Source: Austwickia sp. (lineage in GTDB: Bacteria > Actinomycetota > Actinomycetes > Actinomycetales > Dermatophilaceae). Taken from it: 64,000 bases of DNA. Location of the stretch: the NCBI GenBank assembly GCA_016711265.1, contig JADJTI010000003.1, forward strand, positions 114,346-178,345, in the 5' to 3' direction. The first letter of the stretch is position 1, and every line of letters begins with the position of its first letter. The notes under the pieces were generated by a model that was given only the letters and a program-made list of their open reading frames with translations, had not been told where the DNA came from and did no database searches. A program made the position numbers and the translations under genes. This document shows, piece after piece, positions 25,001 through 33,375 of the stretch.

Positions 25001-25436
25001 AGGTGGCCAAGGCCATCGCCGCGATCACGACAGCCGCCAGGACCGCGGCCGTGATCCCCAACGGGCCGGGCTTGCGTGGGGTGACCGAGAAGTTCATCGG
25101 CGGCATCCCGGGACGCCCGGGCATGCCCCCGCCGGGCCCACCCGGTCCACCCGGTCCCCCGGGTCCGCCACCGCCCGGACCGCCACCGCCAGGCCCGCCA
25201 CCGCCCGGACCGCCAGGACCACCGACGCCGCCGCCGAACAGGCCACCCAAGCTGCCGAAGGAGAACGGATCGCCGCCTCCTGGTCGGCGCGGTCCACCAC
25301 CGGCCCCACCGGGCCCTACCGGGCCACCGGCACCGCCCGGGGTTCCCCCCGGGCCGCTGCCCTGCCCACCTCCAGGACGCGGCGGCTGTGGGCCGTCGGG
25401 CCCCTCGAGCGGATCACGGTCGTTGTCGTGGCTCAC
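22095..25436 (-). CDS. UPF0182 family large membrane protein
   Basis: A 1113-residue COG1615 protein of unknown function, conserved in actinobacteria. The order is a cytoplasmic Gly/Pro-rich N-terminus (GGPGGPGGGG-type repeats to about residue 115), six or seven membrane helices to about residue 360 (LGITAAVLAAVVIAAMALA is the first), then a long extracytoplasmic region, and an Ala/Pro low-complexity tail. The start is GTG 25436 with GAGG about 8 nt upstream; an in-frame GTG at 25475 is the alternative. It sits between initiator tRNA and the PPA1309-like gene. Confidence 0.9.
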   Translation of the reverse strand: MSHDNDRDPLEGPDGPQPPRPGGGQGSGPGGTPGGAGGPVGPGGAGGGPRRPGGGDPFSFGSLGGLFGGGVGGPGGPGGGGPGGGGPGGGGPGGPGGPGGPGGGMPGRPGMPPMNFSVTPRKPGPLGITAAVLAAVVIAAMALATWITEIWWYESVGFNRVFWTQLGTQAALFLIGAVVVGALVASSLLIGYRTRPVYAPTTQRQQVLDHYRAMIEPLRRVAMWAAPAVLGAFAGMAAASQWKTMLLFMNRQPFGVEDPTFNLDVGFFVFTLPWLKFLESFLTMALVLALIAAAFTHYVYGGLQLGDKGTPMTRAARVHLSLLAAAFVIVRALGYWLDRYQLSVKDSQRITGLTYTDVNAVLPTKAILTVAAILCAGLFIATIWTTSWRLPIISVGLLLVTSLLFGGIYPLAVQEFKVKPSEQSLEEEYIAHNIKATLAAYGLDKVEQTQYPDKKAQQNAQQQIREAAEAIPGIRIVDPLIVSAAFKQGQAPRQYHQLPDVLDVDRYTVNGKVEDTVIAVRELAPGQNPQPNWVNNYTVYTHGYGVIAAYGTRKAGDGRPVFFSGGIPAPMDGPLGRYEPRIYFGELSREYSIVGAPEGTPPRELDYESSGEVRSTYQGSGGVPMGNLLQRMAYAIKYREVNILLADQVNASSKMLDYRTPKERVERVAPWLTLDGNAYPAVVNGRVLWILDGYTTSANYPYSKLQPLEQSTSDSLTRRTSNVTEVSGQVNYIRNSVKATVDAYDGSVTLYAWDEQEPVLKAWTGAFGNTVKPLKEISGQLMSHLRYPEDLFKVQRQLLTRYHVQSAGSFFGAGDYWKVPLDPTVGAESRSSQPPYYLSIAMPGQESPSFQLTGTFSPLGGAGNLLSGFLAVDADAGDQAGKPRAGYGKLRLLKIPNEALIEEPGQIQNKINAATAVTTDDALRGSGTLNNYLNISNQNNSRVARGNLLTLPVSNGVLNIQPIYVSGAQTQSYPLLQVVVAVYGPRLAWGSDLKSAMDQLFGGDTGTSAPTTPTPAPTPGQKPPAQSETLRATLAQAQRYYQEGRTALAKGDFAAYGKAQENLKKALDRAMALSPSGGAVTLTPAPSPAPAPAPAPSPAASAAASAAGLAPRP

Positions 25437-25588
25437 TATTCGATCCTCATCGCCTGGCGGTCGCGGCTTGGACACAGCCCTGTTGGCTCAACGGTAACCA
25501 CCCTCGACTCGTTCCACCGTCGTCGTGTCCGCGTGCCGAGCGCATCCGTGATGGCCGAGCCGACCCCGCGGTGCGGCAGGATACCGGC

Positions 25589-26152
25589 GTGAGCACCGAG
25601 CAGCGTAAGCCTCAGACCATCCACCCGCCCCTGGTCGAGGTGGCCCTGGACACCGAACGGCACGTGGCCGCGGCTGGCTGGGATCAACCGGTCCGCCTGT
25701 TCGCCCTGGTGGAGACGGTACGACTACTGGAGGCCGAACCCGCTCTGGCGGCCCAGCTCGACTCCCAGGCCACCCCGGAGTCCGGGGCCCTCAGTGCCAT
25801 CGAGCAGGAGGACCTGCCCCACCATGAGCCGCTGGAGACCTTCCTGGCCCAGCTGGCCTGGCCCCCGGAGGTGGACGGCGCGGCCCTGGCGGTGGAGCGT
25901 ATCGTGCTGCCGCCCGCAGCGATGGCGGCTGTTGAGCCCACGTTGCCGGACGACGAGCAGCAGGCCGCGGCGATCCTGGCCGAGCATCCCGACCGAGCCG
26001 ACGTCCGGCTGCTCGCGGCGGTGCTGCGGGACGGCAGCGCCACCTGCCTGCTCCGGCAGCGAGCCCACGATGCCGACGACCAGGTGGCCATCGGCGCCGA
26101 CATCGCCCCCGGGCTCATCGAGGCCCTCACCCGGTCGCTCCTGGTCGACTGA
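25589..26152 (+). CDS. PPA1309-family protein
   Basis: A 187-residue acidic soluble protein of the PPA1309 family (actinobacteria-specific, unknown function), normally encoded beside UPF0182 and the PDZ/Lon-type protease, as here. Recognisable parts are VALDTERHVAAAGWDQPVRLFALVET-like text near the N-terminus and a C-terminal DVRLLAAVLRDGSATCLLRQR. The GTG start at 25589 was chosen because the upstream part of the frame overlaps the UPF0182 gene start. No catalytic motif is evident. Confidence 0.8.
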   Translation: MSTEQRKPQTIHPPLVEVALDTERHVAAAGWDQPVRLFALVETVRLLEAEPALAAQLDSQATPESGALSAIEQEDLPHHEPLETFLAQLAWPPEVDGAALAVERIVLPPAAMAAVEPTLPDDEQQAAAILAEHPDRADVRLLAAVLRDGSATCLLRQRAHDADDQVAIGADIAPGLIEALTRSLLVD

Positions 26153-26177
26153 GCCGCGCGGTTCACGCCGAACAGAC

Positions 26178-27308
26178 TCAACAACCAGGCAGGCCGTCCC
26201 CGGCGCCCGCGGCGATCGTCTCGACGGCGTTGCGGGCGTCCTCGAACGTGGCGACCTTGACCACCCGCAGTCCCTGCGGCACCTGCCCGGTGACCGCCGT
26301 ACAGTTGGCGACCGGCGCCAGGAACCAGCCCGCCCCGGCCTCCGCCGCGCCCGCCATCTTGTGTTCGATCCCGCCGATGGGGCCGACGGCCCCGTCAGAC
26401 CCGATGGTCCCGGTCCCGGCGATCTTCTGCCCTCCGGTCAGCGAACCGGGCGTCAGCTTGTCGAAGACGGCGAGGGAGAAGATCAGGCCCGCTGAAGGCC
26501 CCCCGACATCGCCGGCGTTGATCGTGACGTTGACCGGGAACGAGAACCGGCTGCCCAGCTGGACCCGCAGCAGCCGACGACCCTGCACCTGGACCGGAGT
26601 GACCGGCACGCTCAGACGCGTCCCCGACCGCAGCACACCCAGCGTGACCGGCGTACCGGGTTGGGCCCGCTGGATGAGCCGGGACACGTCGGTCACGATC
26701 TCGATGGGCGTACCGTTCACGCTGGTCAACACGTCACCATCGCGGAGTTTGCCGGCCGATGGGCCGTCCGGGTGCACCTGGCCGATGACCGCCTGCTCGG
26801 CTACCCGGCGTCCGGTGGCCCGCAGCGCCACGGCGATCGCCTCCTGCTGCGACCCCACCATCTCGGCCTTGTTGACCTCGCTGATCTGGTCGCGGGTGAC
26901 CTCGGGCGGGTACACCACGTCGCGGTCGACGAACTCCGCCCCCTGCATCCGGAAACGCACCCAATCCCACACGGTCAGCTCGAAGCCGGGGCCGCCGTAC
27001 AGGGCCACCGTGGTCACGTCGAGTGCTCCCTGGGTGGGGTACGTCGTCGCGCCCGTGACGGAGATCATCGGGTCCTGGCCCCCGGGCGCGGTGCTCAGGG
27101 CGTTGAACGCCGACCCCGGCCGGTACACCACGTACGGCACGGTCACCAACGAACCCACCGCACCCACCAGCAACACCGCGACCAGCATCAGCAGCCAACG
27201 CCGACTGGTGGCGGACAGCTCCCACGGGGCCCGGGGCCAGCCCTGGTACGTCGGCGCGCCGCGGCCCGTGCGCAGCGTCGGCAGCCGTGGGGTCGGATCG
27301 TCGTTCAC
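26178..27308 (-). CDS. Membrane-anchored PDZ/Lon-type (S16) serine protease, YlbL family
   Basis: A 376-residue protein: a short cytoplasmic start, one membrane helix (WLLMLVAVLLVGAVGSLV), a PDZ domain around GKLRDGDVLTSVNGTPIEI, and a Lon-type protease domain with the Ser in GDVGGPSAGLIFSLAVF and the Lys expected in GIEHKMAGAAEAG. The GTG start at 27308 overlaps the moaE stop by 4 bp. Homologues in Bacillus (YlbL) degrade a cell-division inhibitor; in actinobacteria the target is unknown. Convergent with the PPA1309-like gene, 25 bp away. Confidence 0.9.
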   Translation of the reverse strand: MNDDPTPRLPTLRTGRGAPTYQGWPRAPWELSATSRRWLLMLVAVLLVGAVGSLVTVPYVVYRPGSAFNALSTAPGGQDPMISVTGATTYPTQGALDVTTVALYGGPGFELTVWDWVRFRMQGAEFVDRDVVYPPEVTRDQISEVNKAEMVGSQQEAIAVALRATGRRVAEQAVIGQVHPDGPSAGKLRDGDVLTSVNGTPIEIVTDVSRLIQRAQPGTPVTLGVLRSGTRLSVPVTPVQVQGRRLLRVQLGSRFSFPVNVTINAGDVGGPSAGLIFSLAVFDKLTPGSLTGGQKIAGTGTIGSDGAVGPIGGIEHKMAGAAEAGAGWFLAPVANCTAVTGQVPQGLRVVKVATFEDARNAVETIAAGAGDGLPGC

Positions 27309-27751
27309 GGCAGGCCGACCCACTGGCTGGTTCCGTCCGCGAACACCTGCTCCTTCCAGATCGGCACCCGCGCCTTCAGCTCGTCGATGAGCCAGGCGCA
27401 GGCGCGGAACGCATGCCCGCGGTGGGCGGCGCTGACCGCCATGACGACCGCGGCCTCGCCGATTTCGAGGGTGCCCACCCGGTGCAGGACGGCGACCGCG
27501 AGCACCCCGTTGAGGGCCGCGGCCTCCGTCGCGACCTGGGTCAGGAGCGCCTCCGCGCGAGGGTGGGCGGTGTAGCTGAGCCGAGTCACCGCCCGGCCCC
27601 CGTCGTGGTCGCGCACCACCCCGGTGAAAGCGACCACGCCGCCGGCGGCCGGCCGCTCCACGGCCGCCGCGACCTGCGCAGGGTCAAGGTCCTCCTCGCG
27701 GAGTCCGACCAGCGCCACGACACCGGGGTCTTGGTCATGATGGCCGCTCAT
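27305..27751 (-). CDS. moaE: Molybdopterin synthase catalytic subunit MoaE
   Basis: A 148-residue MoaE, which with thiocarboxylated MoaD inserts sulfur into precursor Z. Motifs are GGVVAFTGVVRDHDGG, VLHRVGTLEIGEAAVVMAVS, AHRGHAFRACAWLIDELK and the active-site Lys in PIWKEQVF with final W-V-G. No moaD or other cofactor gene is in the window. Both neighbours overlap it by 4 bp, so SDR-moaE-protease form one operon. Confidence 0.93.
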   Translation of the reverse strand: MSGHHDQDPGVVALVGLREEDLDPAQVAAAVERPAAGGVVAFTGVVRDHDGGRAVTRLSYTAHPRAEALLTQVATEAAALNGVLAVAVLHRVGTLEIGEAAVVMAVSAAHRGHAFRACAWLIDELKARVPIWKEQVFADGTSQWVGLP

Positions 27752-28884
27752 GGCGTCCCCTTTCTGCGACGACGCCGCATGATGGCGGCGGTGGCGACCA
27801 TGGCCACCGCCGCGCTGGCCGCGCCGAGCGCCGCGTCCTTGCGGACCGTGGGCAGGCCGATGGAGAACGCGTGGACCCCCTCCAGCAGGATCCGCAGGCA
27901 GTCCTCGTTGTCGTGGGCCGGCGCCCAGCCCGCGGCCCGCAGCGGCTCGGCGTCAACCACCCAGGGGTGGGCCACGAAGTCGAGGTCGGCGGCGGGCGAG
28001 CGCAGCAGCCCCAGCTGGTGGAGCCGTTGGGCAGTGCCCACCGCGATCGAGCGGGACACCTCGATCCGGCGCATCCCGGTGATCGTCTCGATCTCCTCCT
28101 GGGTCAACCAGCCGGGGGCGGCGACGTTGACCACGGGTCCCAGGTCGCCTTCGATGGCGGTGGCCACGGCGGTGGCCAGATCGTCGACGTGGATGAATTG
28201 CCATAACGGTTCGGTGTCCCGGATGGTCAGCAACCGCGGCGCGGCGAAATGCCGGCTCACCGCGGTGTCGGTGCCCTCGCCCACCACCGGAGCAGGCCGC
28301 ACCAGCACGAAACGCACTCCGGGGTACGTCGTGCGGGCGCGAGCCACGACGTCTTCGACCGCGACCAGATCCATCGCCACGCCGGCGTCCGGGCTCGGCC
28401 GGATCGCGTCGGCCGCGGTCAACGGCACCGGGTTGTCGGGGCGGGCGCCGTACACCCTCGCTGAGGTGATCACCACAACATGGCGGGCCCCCACGGCCAC
28501 CGCGGAGGTCAGCACGGTCTGGGCGAACCGCACCGACTCGGCCCGCCGCTGCGCGGGCGAGGTCTCCTGCTCGCGCTCCACGTCGGTTCCCAGCGCTACG
28601 TGAATCACGATGTGAGCGCCCTGCAGGTGGGCCGCCAGACCGGGGGAGCTCAGGTCGACCCGTCGGGTCAGCGCCTCGTCGGCGGCGTCGGAGGTCACCA
28701 TCACCGTGCCCGCCCCAGCGCGTTCGTCGTGCAGCAGGAGACGTACCTGGGCATCGGGCAGGCGCAGGACGGCGCAGCGCAGGAGGGCGCTGGGGATGGC
28801 CCCGGCCCGGCCGGTGACCACGACGACGCGCCCGGCGCCCCGCGCCGAGCCGGTCGCGTCGGGCCCCGCCCAACTGGAACTCAC
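27748..28884 (-). CDS. NAD-dependent epimerase/SDR family protein
   Basis: A 378-residue extended SDR. The nucleotide-binding turn is atypical (VVVVTGRAGAIPSAL instead of TGxxGxxG), the Tyr motif may be SARVYGARPDN with Tyr in place, and a C-terminal basic/hydrophobic segment (SAAVAMVATAAIMRRRRRK) could be a membrane anchor. The start GTG 28884 has GGAGG 5 nt upstream. It lies first in the operon with moaE. The activity is unknown; frames extending upstream into the opposite-strand gene are not coding. Confidence 0.75.
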   Translation of the reverse strand: MSSSWAGPDATGSARGAGRVVVVTGRAGAIPSALLRCAVLRLPDAQVRLLLHDERAGAGTVMVTSDAADEALTRRVDLSSPGLAAHLQGAHIVIHVALGTDVEREQETSPAQRRAESVRFAQTVLTSAVAVGARHVVVITSARVYGARPDNPVPLTAADAIRPSPDAGVAMDLVAVEDVVARARTTYPGVRFVLVRPAPVVGEGTDTAVSRHFAAPRLLTIRDTEPLWQFIHVDDLATAVATAIEGDLGPVVNVAAPGWLTQEEIETITGMRRIEVSRSIAVGTAQRLHQLGLLRSPAADLDFVAHPWVVDAEPLRAAGWAPAHDNEDCLRILLEGVHAFSIGLPTVRKDAALGAASAAVAMVATAAIMRRRRRKGTP

Positions 28885-28942
28885 GACGGCCTCCACGTGT
28901 TGTGATGGGAGCATCATCTTCTCAGGTGGCCAAGGAGACCCG

Positions 28943-30514
28943 GTGAGCCAATCCCCCCGCCCGTTCCCCGACCCGGACGAGCCCGATCTGAGCACGTTCA
29001 TCGAACAACTGCTCGCCGGGGGTGGCAACCCCGCCATCACCGACGCCTTGCGCCAACTCGGCATCGACCCGTCCAACCCCCAGACCATGGCGATGATCCA
29101 GGCGCAGGTGCAGTCGTTGTTCGCCGGCGCGCCCACCACCGGCGGGCTGAACCAGGACCTGGCCGCCGACATCGCCCGCAAGACCGTGCTGGCCGGGGGC
29201 GACGCCATGGTCACCGAGGGGCAGCGTCGTGAGGTCGCCGACGCCGTCGCCGTGGCTGCGCTGTGGCTGGACGGGGTCACCGAGTTCTCCGCGCCGACCA
29301 TGCGCACCCACGCCTGGAGCCGCAGCGAGTGGGTGGCCGAGACCATGGCCACCTGGAAGCGGCTCGTCGAGCCGGTGGCGCTCGGGGTGAACGGCGCGAT
29401 TTCGCAGGCCATGAGCCGGCAGATCGAGCAGTTCGGGCAGCAGTTGGGCAGCCAGTCCGCAGATTCCCCGATGCCGGCGATCCCTGGGCTGCCGCCGGGC
29501 CTGGATCTGTCCGCAGCGATGGGCCAGCTCCAACCGATGATGGGCGCGATGAGCAGCTCGATGTTCGGGGCCCAGACCGGCCAGGCGGTCGGCAATCTCG
29601 CGGGCGAGGTGCTCACCGGCACCGAAGTGGGTCTGCCGATCGTCGGCGACGCGGCGGTGGTGCTGCTGCCGACCAACGTCGCCGCGTTCGCCGAGGGCCT
29701 GGGGATCGATCTCGCGCAGGTACGGCTGTACCTGGCGGTTCGGGAGTCCGCCCGGGTTCGGCTGTTCGCCGACGTCCCCTGGCTCGCCCCCCAGCTCCTG
29801 GCCACCGTCGAGGCGTACGCCCGGGACATCACCATCGACACCGAAGCCATCGAGGCCACCGTGGCGCAGCTGGATCCGAGCGACCTGGAGGCCACGCAGC
29901 GGGCTCTGACCGGTTCGCTGTTCACGCCCACCCCGAGCGCGGCCCAGCAAGCGGCGCTGGCCCGGCTTGAGACGTTGTTGGCGCTGGTCGAGGGGTGGGT
30001 GGACGTGACCACGGACCGGGCCACCACCGGGCACCTGCCGCAGGCCGCGGCGCTCGGGGAGGCAGTCCGTCGGCGCCGGGCCTCCGGAGGGCCCGCGGAG
30101 CAGCTGTTCAGCCAGCTGGTCGGCCTGGAGCTCCGACCTCGCCGACTGCGGGACGCCGCCAACCTGTGGGCGGCGCTGGAAGCCGCCTCCGGCGCGGCCG
30201 GCCGGGACGGCGCGTGGGCTCACCCCGATCTGGCGCCGACGGCTGCGGATCTGGACGACCCCCTGGGGTACGTCGACCGGATGTCGACCCCGTCCACCGG
30301 CACCGACATCGACACCGCACTGGAGGAGATCTTCGCCGCGGCCGATCGGGCGGAAGCTGCTCGGGACGTCTCCGAGCAGGAAGGCCCCACCGATGCCGGG
30401 CCGTGGCCGAATTACCCCGAGCCCCCCAAGCGGCGCGGCCCGGTCGCCAACGATCCCCCGGCGCAGCAACCACCGACGCCACCCACCGGGGACGAGCCGC
30501 CAGCGGCGCCATGA
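28943..30514 (+). CDS. DUF2342 / zinc-dependent metalloprotease-like protein
   Basis: A 523-residue member of the actinobacterial DUF2342 (TIGR03624) family, an uncharacterised zincin-like fold. Recognisable text is MTEGQRREVADAVAVA-like near residue 100, VGLPIVGDAAVVLLPTNVAAF, VPWLAPQLLATVEAYAR and VEGWVDV. In the position where family members as I know them have a REAAH-type zinc helix, this protein reads RESARVRLFADVPWL and lacks the His, so zinc binding is doubtful. The GTG start follows AAGGAG by 5 nt. It overlaps the YwiC gene by ATGA. Confidence 0.8.
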   Translation: MSQSPRPFPDPDEPDLSTFIEQLLAGGGNPAITDALRQLGIDPSNPQTMAMIQAQVQSLFAGAPTTGGLNQDLAADIARKTVLAGGDAMVTEGQRREVADAVAVAALWLDGVTEFSAPTMRTHAWSRSEWVAETMATWKRLVEPVALGVNGAISQAMSRQIEQFGQQLGSQSADSPMPAIPGLPPGLDLSAAMGQLQPMMGAMSSSMFGAQTGQAVGNLAGEVLTGTEVGLPIVGDAAVVLLPTNVAAFAEGLGIDLAQVRLYLAVRESARVRLFADVPWLAPQLLATVEAYARDITIDTEAIEATVAQLDPSDLEATQRALTGSLFTPTPSAAQQAALARLETLLALVEGWVDVTTDRATTGHLPQAAALGEAVRRRRASGGPAEQLFSQLVGLELRPRRLRDAANLWAALEAASGAAGRDGAWAHPDLAPTAADLDDPLGYVDRMSTPSTGTDIDTALEEIFAAADRAEAARDVSEQEGPTDAGPWPNYPEPPKRRGPVANDPPAQQPPTPPTGDEPPAAP

Positions 30515-31311
30515 GCACGGGCACCCGGCGCGCCGACTGGATCCCCAAGCAGCACGGCGCCTGGGCGATGCTCGCCGTACCCTTCGTGGCCGGGGTCATC
30601 CTGACCGGGGGATCCTGGCGGCAGGTGCCCCTGGGCTTGTTCTGGCTGGCCGGCTACCTCGCCTTCTACGCCGGCGGGGTGTGGGTTCGAGCTCGGCGCA
30701 GGGCTCGCTACCGCCCCCCGCTCATCGGATACGCGGCGCTGGCCGCCGTCCTGGGTGTCGTGGTCATGGCCACGTCCACGCACCTTGTGGTGTGGCTTCC
30801 GGGGTACGCCGTCCTGGCGGCGGCCAGTCTGTGGTTCTCCAGCCGCCGCCGTGACCGCGCCTTGGCCAACGATGCCGTGACGATGCTCGGGGCCTGCCTG
30901 TTCTGCCTCGTCACCTACCAGGCCGGCTTCGGGTCCGCGGACGCCGCGTGGTCGTCCAGGCCCGCTGCCGATCACGCGGTGGCGGTGGCGGTGCTGTGTT
31001 TCGGGTATTTCTTCGGCACTGCGTTGTACGTCAAGACGCTGATCCGAGAACGCACCTCGGCGGCGTACCGACAGGCCTCCATCGGCTACCACGCCGCCTG
31101 GACGCTGCTGTGGACCGCTGCGGCGCTGCTGCCCTCGGCGCCGGTCTCGGCCGGGGTCAGCGCCATGGGTTGGCCGGTGGCCGCCTTCTTCGCGGTGTTG
31201 ACGGCCAGGGCAGCGGCGCTGGCCGGGCGGCGGATCCGGCCCATGCACGTCGGCCTGGGCGAGATCGCCGCCTGCGTGGTGCTGCTGATTCTGGTGGCCC
31301 GCTGGCAGTGA
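30511..31311 (+). CDS. YwiC-like family membrane protein
   Basis: A 266-residue polytopic membrane protein. The YwiC hallmark WIPKQHGAWAMLAVPF is at the N-terminus, followed by about seven helices including YAVLAAASLWFSSR and GWPVAAFFAVLTARAAALA; YVKTLIRER lies in a loop. Function unknown. The start ATG overlaps the upstream stop by 4 bp. Confidence 0.85.
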   Translation: MSTGTRRADWIPKQHGAWAMLAVPFVAGVILTGGSWRQVPLGLFWLAGYLAFYAGGVWVRARRRARYRPPLIGYAALAAVLGVVVMATSTHLVVWLPGYAVLAAASLWFSSRRRDRALANDAVTMLGACLFCLVTYQAGFGSADAAWSSRPAADHAVAVAVLCFGYFFGTALYVKTLIRERTSAAYRQASIGYHAAWTLLWTAAALLPSAPVSAGVSAMGWPVAAFFAVLTARAAALAGRRIRPMHVGLGEIAACVVLLILVARWQ

Positions 31312-31351
31312 GCCCCCGGCCACGTGTGCCCGGTCAGCCCGGTCAGCCCGG

Positions 31352-31921
31352 TCAGCCGGTGTCGTCGTGGTGGGGCAGGCCGCGGGCGGCGGCGATCCCC
31401 TCCAGATAGCCGCGGGCCCGTTCGGTGCGGGGGTAGTCGACCAGCAGCCGCCAGAACGAGGGTCCGTGACCGGGGACCACGAGGTGGGCGAGCTCGTGCA
31501 ACAGCACGTAGTCCTGAACCCACGCCGGCATCGGCCGCAGCGCGGTGGACAGGCGGATGGCCCCCGTGGCCGGCGTACAACTGCCCCATCGGCGCTGCTG
31601 ATTGTCCACCCAGCGCACGCTGGTGGGCCGGGCCTGCCCTCCCAGGTACTGCCCGGAGAGCAGCTGAGCCCGCTGCAGCAGATCCTGGTCCGAGCGCCGA
31701 CCTGCGGCCCGGCCCGTCTTCCGACGCCGCGCCCAGCGCTCCTGCATCTGGGCCACCCAGGAACGCTCCTGCTCCGGCGACATTCCCGCCGGCAGCATGA
31801 CCACCAGCACACCGTCCCGCTCGATGGCCGAGACCGTACGACGACGGCGCGCCGAACGCTGGATCCGCACCGGCAGCTGGGGTGCCATCGTGGTCGGGGC
31901 CTGGGCCCGCGGTGCCGGCAT
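31352..31921 (-). CDS. YgjP/DUF45-type M48-like metallopeptidase
   Basis: A 189-residue predicted zinc metallopeptidase. The HExxH motif HELAHLVVPGHGPSFW is followed by the family's GHG-x-x-FW arrangement, preceded by RWGSCTPATGAIRLS. It resembles actinobacterial proteins found at this locus. The ATG 31921 has GGAG about 10 nt upstream and lies 7 bp after the enoyl-CoA hydratase stop, so the two are probably co-transcribed. Substrate unknown. Confidence 0.88.
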   Translation of the reverse strand: MPAPRAQAPTTMAPQLPVRIQRSARRRRTVSAIERDGVLVVMLPAGMSPEQERSWVAQMQERWARRRKTGRAAGRRSDQDLLQRAQLLSGQYLGGQARPTSVRWVDNQQRRWGSCTPATGAIRLSTALRPMPAWVQDYVLLHELAHLVVPGHGPSFWRLLVDYPRTERARGYLEGIAAARGLPHHDDTG

Positions 31922-31928
31922 CGGCGCT

Positions 31929-32753
31929 CTAGGCTCCGGTGAAAACCGCGGGTCGACGCTGCGCCGCGGCGCGGATGCCCTCCTGCAGGTCGGCGGTCGT
32001 CATCGTGACCGCCTGGGCCAGCCCCTCCCACCGGATCGCGTCATCGAAACTGGCGTGTCCGGCGTTGCGCAGTGCCACGGTGGTCAGTCTCGTGGCCACC
32101 GGGGCCGCCTGCGCGACCCGGGTCGCGGCTGCCATGGCCACCTCCAGGAGGTCCGCAGCAGGTACCGCGCGGGAGGCGATGCCTAACGGCACGGCCTCCT
32201 CGCCCGTGATCATGCGACCGGTGAGGAGCAGGTCGCGGGCCACGGCCAGCCCGGCCACCTCGGGCAGCGACCAGGTGGTCGCCATCCCCGGATGCAGGCC
32301 CAGCGCTGTGAAGGGCACCCCGAGAATCGCGCTGTCGGCGACGTACCGGATGTCGTGGGCGAGGGCGACCGCCAGGCCCGCTCCGATGGCGGCGCCGTTG
32401 ATGGCCGCGATGGTCGGGACCTCCAGCGACTTCACGGTCAACCAGGTGCGGTAGAAGGCCGTCATCCGGACCCGCAGGTCCGCCGCGGTGGCGTCGGGCT
32501 CCGAGGCGATCCAGGACAAGTCGCCCCCCGAACAGAACGCCTTGCCGTTGCCCGTGACGACGACGGCCGCGAGGCTGGGATCGACCCGCAGCAGTCCCAT
32601 GGCGCGCGCCCACGACGCGGTCATCTCATCGCTCATGGCGTTGCGTTTATCGGGCTGGTCGAGCCGCACCAGAGCGATGCGGCGCTGCCCCACGTCGTGT
32701 CGCTCGACGCACAGATGTTGGTACGGCGCTTCCCACCAGGACGCTTCGGTCAT
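31929..32753 (-). CDS. Enoyl-CoA hydratase/isomerase family protein
   Basis: A 274-residue crotonase-fold enzyme. The oxyanion-hole segments are GKAFCSGGDLSWI and GAAIGAGLAVALAHDIRYV, followed by GLHPGMATTWSLPEVAG. The start was placed at ATG 32753 (MTEASWW). Exact reaction (hydratase, isomerase or other) cannot be read. No partner beta-oxidation genes are adjacent. Confidence 0.87.
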   Translation of the reverse strand: MTEASWWEAPYQHLCVERHDVGQRRIALVRLDQPDKRNAMSDEMTASWARAMGLLRVDPSLAAVVVTGNGKAFCSGGDLSWIASEPDATAADLRVRMTAFYRTWLTVKSLEVPTIAAINGAAIGAGLAVALAHDIRYVADSAILGVPFTALGLHPGMATTWSLPEVAGLAVARDLLLTGRMITGEEAVPLGIASRAVPAADLLEVAMAAATRVAQAAPVATRLTTVALRNAGHASFDDAIRWEGLAQAVTMTTADLQEGIRAAAQRRPAVFTGA

Positions 32754-32861
32754 GGGGCCGATCGTAGTGCGGGCGATCAAGCGCCGGGCGCTCCTCCCCC
32801 GCGGGCTGGAACGCCGTCGGCGGGCCGACCGTGATGTCGACCCGCCGCCCGCCCGGCTGGT

Positions 32862-33026
32862 TCAGGCTTTGCCGAGAATCCGGTTGAGGTTGGTCCCGCA
32901 CTGTGGGCAGCTGCCTTTGGCCATGCGCCGACCGTTGGTCTGGACGACATGTCCCTCGGCCTCGCGCTTCGCCTTGCACTTGACGCAATAGAAGTCGCCC
33001 TTGTAGGTCTCACCAGCGTCTGCCAT
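32862..33026 (-). CDS. DUF5679 small zinc-ribbon protein
   Basis: A 54-residue protein with two CxxC knuckles (YCVKCKAKRE and CPQCGTN) flanking a basic segment, the DUF5679 pattern widespread in actinobacteria. It likely binds one zinc and may bind nucleic acid or protein; function is unknown. The ATG 33026 has AGGAGG 7 nt upstream, which decides against an upstream in-frame start. Confidence 0.88.
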   Translation of the reverse strand: MADAGETYKGDFYCVKCKAKREAEGHVVQTNGRRMAKGSCPQCGTNLNRILGKA

Positions 33027-33375
33027 GTTCAGGTCCTCCTCCGGGACTAGCAATCTGCTTTCGACAGCGTTCTTCGTCACCCTATGTCAGGTGTGGCGCG
33101 TCGCCGCGGACCTCACGTACGGGCGCGGCGTACCAGCGGACCCCGGCGTGGCGCCACCCCACGGACGGCGCCCGGCTCGATGTGGATGCCCGAAACGGCC
33201 CCATATGTGACACCTGAGGCACCTTATGTCGGGCAAACGCCAGCGGGGTGACACCGGCCTGTGGACAAGCCGGCACCGACCGACGTACGCGCGTCCGAGA
33301 CTGGCCCTGCCTCGTCCGGAACCGGCCACGCCCGGAATCGAAACGACCTATGCCCACCAACGCCCTGGAGTGCCC
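33027..33375. other. Divergent intergenic region, no gene seen
   Basis: It lies between the DUF5679 gene (minus) and the cyclodehydratase-like gene (plus). TATGT words recur (near 33082, 33204 and 33226), and TCAGGTGT near 33087 is mirrored by ACACCTGA near 33211, a possible looping operator pair. A frame open upstream of the plus-strand gene has no ribosome-binding site and Arg/Pro-rich text unlike the protein proper. Confidence 0.4.

Noticed and set aside
27748..30162. SDR protein extended by about 425 residues over the DUF2342 gene
   Set aside because: The added part is antisense to the DUF2342 gene; GTG 28884 with GGAGG fits the SDR fold.
33226..33375. N-terminal extension of the cyclodehydratase-like protein
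   Set aside because: Arg/Pro-rich text with no ribosome-binding site; ATG 33376 has GGAG at a correct distance.
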